Under the pieces are notes generated by a model, which worked only from the letters and a program-made list of their open reading frames with translations, had not been told where the DNA came from and searched no databases. A stretch of DNA of 64,000 nucleotides. Origin: Ruegeria atlantica. GTDB lineage: Bacteria; Pseudomonadota; Alphaproteobacteria; Rhodobacterales; Rhodobacteraceae. Below, piece after piece: positions 61,246-64,000 of the stretch (its first letter is position 1; the number at the start of each line of letters is the position of its first letter). A program made the position numbers and the translations under genes. The stretch lies in NCBI GenBank assembly GCA_013032095.1, contig WQBJ01000011.1, positions 62,001 to 126,000 of the forward strand. Reading direction: 5' to 3'.

Positions 61246-63846
61246 CTAATGTTTCCCTGCGGAGGCAAGCCCGGGTTTAGTCAGAACATCGTTCAACCGG
61301 TTGAGGATGGTTTCAATCTCATCCCCGTCCTTGCTGATCAGCGTCTCTACAGAGCCGCTCAGCCGGGCGCGGTCATCGCTTGACAGGGTCTTCGCTGTGA
61401 CAACGATGACAGGTATGTTTTTCCAGTCCGGGTTCTTCTTCATCCCCGCCAAAAATTCAAACCCGTCCATCTCAGGCATCATGAGATCCAGCAAAATGAC
61501 GTCCGGCGCTGATACAGAGAGTTGTTGAAGGGCGTCCAACCCATTAACTGCTTGCTCAACCTGCCACCCTCCCTTGCCAAGAACGCGGCAGATCATTTCG
61601 CGCGTTGCAGCCTCATCTTCCACGACAAGTACCCGCGGACTCGGCAGGGCCGGGCAATGCTCTTTCAGTGCGTTCAGGAGTTCGACCGTGTCGATTGGTT
61701 TGCCTAAATATTCACTGGCGCCCAGCGACAATCCGCGTGAGCGGTCTTCCGCGAAGGTCAGCATGATGACCGGTATGTCAGCCAGTTCTGGATCGTCTTT
61801 CAGTTTGGACAACACGGCCCAGCCATCAACACCGGGCATGAAAACGTCCAACGTAATGGCGTCAGGTTTGGTTTTCCGGGCCAGTTGCAATGCTTCCTCG
61901 CCTTTGGTCGTGGCAAGTGTACGGTATCCTTCCCTGCGCAGGCGCCGTCCTAAAAGGTCATGCACTGTAGGTTCATCATCGACCATCAAAACCAATGGAG
62001 CTTTTGGATCGCTTTTTGAAACATGTGCGGAAGATCCGGTGTCCAACAGCAGATCCGTGGACGGATCACGGCAGATACCCGGAAGACAAATGGTGAAGAT
62101 CGACCCTGCGCCAAGCGTGCTTGAGCATTGAATGCTACCGCCCAATTGTTCGCAGAAGACCTTGGTGATCGACAATCCCAAGCCGGTACCACCATAATTG
62201 CGCGTAGTGGACGAATCCGCCTGAGTGAATGCATCAAAGACTTTATCAACTTGTTCGGGTGACATGCCGATACCATGATCTACGACCGAGAATTCCATCA
62301 AATCCGGTTCATTCGACCGATGAACTGACAACGTGATTGTTGCGTTTTCAGTGAATTTACAGGCATTTGACAACAGGTTGAGCAGAGCTTGTCGCACCTT
62401 GGTCAGATCGCAAACCATATCGCCAATACCCTTGGGGCACATAACTTCTAGAGTATTGCCGTTCTTTTCGGTCAGCGGCTGAACCGTGGTGCTGACATCG
62501 TTTATCATCCGGTAAACGTCAAAAGGCTCCAGATTGAATTCCATCTTGCCAGCTTCGATTTTGGACAGGTCTAGAATGTCGTTAATCAACGCAAGCAAGT
62601 GTTTCCCTGCAGATTGAATTTTCCGCAGGTCGCTCAGATTTTCTCCGTCATTTTGGTCGATAGCTTCCTCGAGCATCAGTTCACTGTATCCGATAATCGC
62701 ATTCAACGGCGTGCGGAGTTCGTGGCTCATATTGGCAAGGAACGTACTTTTGGTTTTGTTGGCCGTTTCGGCGACATCCTTCGCCACGCGCAATTCGCGT
62801 TCCACTTGCTTCTGGGTGGTAATATCCCGGCCGTAAATGTTCGCATAACCCCCTTCCCGAACCGGCCATAGCAAGAGGGCATAGATCAGACCGCCGGCCT
62901 CATACTCGAAATCTTGCCGTTGATCCTCTTGCAAACCCCTGGTGACACGTCTGCGCCAACCCGTTCCTACTCGGTCACCAACCTTCAATTGCAGCGCTTC
63001 GATCAACGGAGTGCTTGCCTTATTCGCATAAATCAAGTTGCCCTGATCAGTGATGCGCAAGACCGGGTTGGGGTTCTCCTCAGGAATGCGCGCTAATTCT
63101 CGCATCCGCTTCTCTGCCTGCTTCAGTTGCGTGACATCCCGCCCGTACAGGTTGACGTGCTTGGCGTCTGGCACCGGCCAGAGCAGTAACGAGTAGACCA
63201 TACCACCCGCATGGCACTCAAAGTCCTGCCGTTTGTTTTCCTGTAGACCTTGTTTGACGCGAGTCAGCCATTCATTGATGACATCTGCCCCGACTTCGAG
63301 GCCCAGTGCTTCCAACATTGGATCGCTGGCTTTGTTGGCAAAGAGCAGCTTTCCGTCGCTGCTGATGCACATTACCGGGTTGGGGTTTTCCTCCGGGATC
63401 TGGGCAAGCTCGGCATTGCGGGCTTCGACCTTCTTCAGTTCGGTGACATCGCTGTAGATGGCAACCGTTCCGTTATCGCGGGTCTTGCGCTCGCTGATCT
63501 TAATCCAGCCCCCGGACGTCCGGCTTTGCATCTGGGTGCCTTCGGGACTTTCGTGACGTTTCAGCCGTTGTGCCAGCCATTCCTCTTCCTTACCGATCGC
63601 GTCCGAGATCACGTTGAGTGACAGGGCCTTTCGAACGACCTGTTCGAATGTCATCCCCGGTTTGACCAGATCTTCATGCCCGGGATACAGCATTTTTCGA
63701 TACGTCTCGTTCGCCAACACCAAACGGTCATCAGAATCGTAAAGGGCAAAGCCTTCCGGGATTGTGTTTATGGCATCGACGATCCGGTCCAGCGCTTGGT
63801 TCGTTCCAACCGGTTTTGGCACAGGGTGATTGTCGGATTGGTTCAT
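61246..63846 (-). CDS. soluble hybrid histidine kinase: three PAS, HisKA, HATPase, two receivers
   Basis: The 866-residue protein has no membrane segment. PAS-type domains lie at about 20-138, 148-238 and 254-344; the second and third are tandem duplicates (both with IPEENPNPV, FANKAS or YANKAS, and LLLWPV). HisKA has His375 in MSHELRTPLN, followed by HATPase_c (NLLSNACKFT, VDHGIGM, GGTGLGLSI). Receiver 1 has Asp667 and receiver 2 has Asp787. GGGGAG precedes the ATG. It is first in a two-gene operon with the receiver-cyclase. The PAS domains probably sense a cytoplasmic or redox cue. Confidence 0.93.
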   Translation of the reverse strand: MNQSDNHPVPKPVGTNQALDRIVDAINTIPEGFALYDSDDRLVLANETYRKMLYPGHEDLVKPGMTFEQVVRKALSLNVISDAIGKEEEWLAQRLKRHESPEGTQMQSRTSGGWIKISERKTRDNGTVAIYSDVTELKKVEARNAELAQIPEENPNPVMCISSDGKLLFANKASDPMLEALGLEVGADVINEWLTRVKQGLQENKRQDFECHAGGMVYSLLLWPVPDAKHVNLYGRDVTQLKQAEKRMRELARIPEENPNPVLRITDQGNLIYANKASTPLIEALQLKVGDRVGTGWRRRVTRGLQEDQRQDFEYEAGGLIYALLLWPVREGGYANIYGRDITTQKQVERELRVAKDVAETANKTKSTFLANMSHELRTPLNAIIGYSELMLEEAIDQNDGENLSDLRKIQSAGKHLLALINDILDLSKIEAGKMEFNLEPFDVYRMINDVSTTVQPLTEKNGNTLEVMCPKGIGDMVCDLTKVRQALLNLLSNACKFTENATITLSVHRSNEPDLMEFSVVDHGIGMSPEQVDKVFDAFTQADSSTTRNYGGTGLGLSITKVFCEQLGGSIQCSSTLGAGSIFTICLPGICRDPSTDLLLDTGSSAHVSKSDPKAPLVLMVDDEPTVHDLLGRRLRREGYRTLATTKGEEALQLARKTKPDAITLDVFMPGVDGWAVLSKLKDDPELADIPVIMLTFAEDRSRGLSLGASEYLGKPIDTVELLNALKEHCPALPSPRVLVVEDEAATREMICRVLGKGGWQVEQAVNGLDALQQLSVSAPDVILLDLMMPEMDGFEFLAGMKKNPDWKNIPVIVVTAKTLSSDDRARLSGSVETLISKDGDEIETILNRLNDVLTKPGLASAGKH

Positions 63847-64000
63847 TTTGCGCTCCCCATCTGGCGAGACCAGAAATTCAGTAAAACACTGTTTTCAGTG
63901 TCCCAACCTATTTTCAGTTGAATTGAAATGCGGAATCAAAACAAGGCTGTTTGGCTACTTAAAAACAGAGAGGCCAAAGGTATCCGTTCAAACACGGGTT

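Noticed and set aside
1-64000. tRNA, rRNA, CRISPR array or complete transposon
   Set aside because: I looked for T-loop words, conserved rRNA stretches, regularly spaced repeats and transposase motifs with terminal repeats, and found none I can support.

Overview
The window looks like chromosomal DNA from a marine-type alphaproteobacterium of the Rhodobacteraceae (Roseobacter group). This is inferred from gene content and style, not from a database search: many GcvA-like LysR regulators, non-pyrrolysine MttB-family methyltransferases, GcvT-like proteins, betaine-type ABC transport, a xylose locus with a ROK repressor, moderately high GC, and ATGA or GTG coupled starts. I see no rRNA, tRNA, CRISPR array, phage or intact insertion sequence.

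Layout. 1-650: a minus-strand TPP riboswitch whose target lies off the left edge. 651-5400: the stress module prkA-yeaH-spoVR. 5.6-12.4 kb: a class III cyclase with TPR region, a truncated LysR gene, a periplasmic metallo-beta-lactamase-fold protein with its divergent LysR gene, a lipoprotein remnant and a 14-TM exporter. 12.7-21.2 kb: a tightly overlapping operon (LeuB-like dehydrogenase, GMC oxidoreductase, aldehyde dehydrogenase, broken sterol-desaturase-family gene, MmgE/PrpD, MttB-like methyltransferase) with a divergent LysR gene. 21.3-26.6 kb: hydantoinase/oxoprolinase A and B, a GlxA-type regulator and RidA. 27.1-31.0 kb: ThpR, a frameshifted GNAT gene, a second TPR cyclase and a small glycine-zipper lipoprotein.

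31.1-34.8 kb: a second LysR-mttB unit followed by a GcvT-like gene. 35.1-46.2 kb: a complete xylose locus (xylB-galM, xylR, xylFHG, xylA) that also holds a di-haem peroxidase and an FG-GAP/ASPIC-UnbV protein. A shared 19-bp near-palindrome in both xyl promoter regions is a good XylR operator candidate. 47.1-49.0 kb: LysR, an SDR lacking the YxxxK pair, and a small membrane protein. 49.1-56.2 kb: a LacI regulator with two palindromic operators 22 bp apart, a DUF1989-GcvT fusion and a betaine/proline-type ABC transporter. 56.4-58.7 kb: LysR and an SHMT-like enzyme. 59.3-63.8 kb: a lone receiver, a cyclase with H-box and receiver but no kinase ATPase domain, and a soluble hybrid kinase.

The recurring theme is uptake and breakdown of small methylated or osmolyte-like compounds, with methyl groups probably passed to tetrahydrofolate. 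Two MttB proteins, two GcvT modules, an SHMT-like enzyme and alcohol/aldehyde oxidation genes each sit next to a dedicated regulator. The parts most likely to be undescribed are the MttB/PrpD/LeuB-like operon, the DUF1989-GcvT transporter unit, and the di-haem/FG-GAP pair in the xylose locus.
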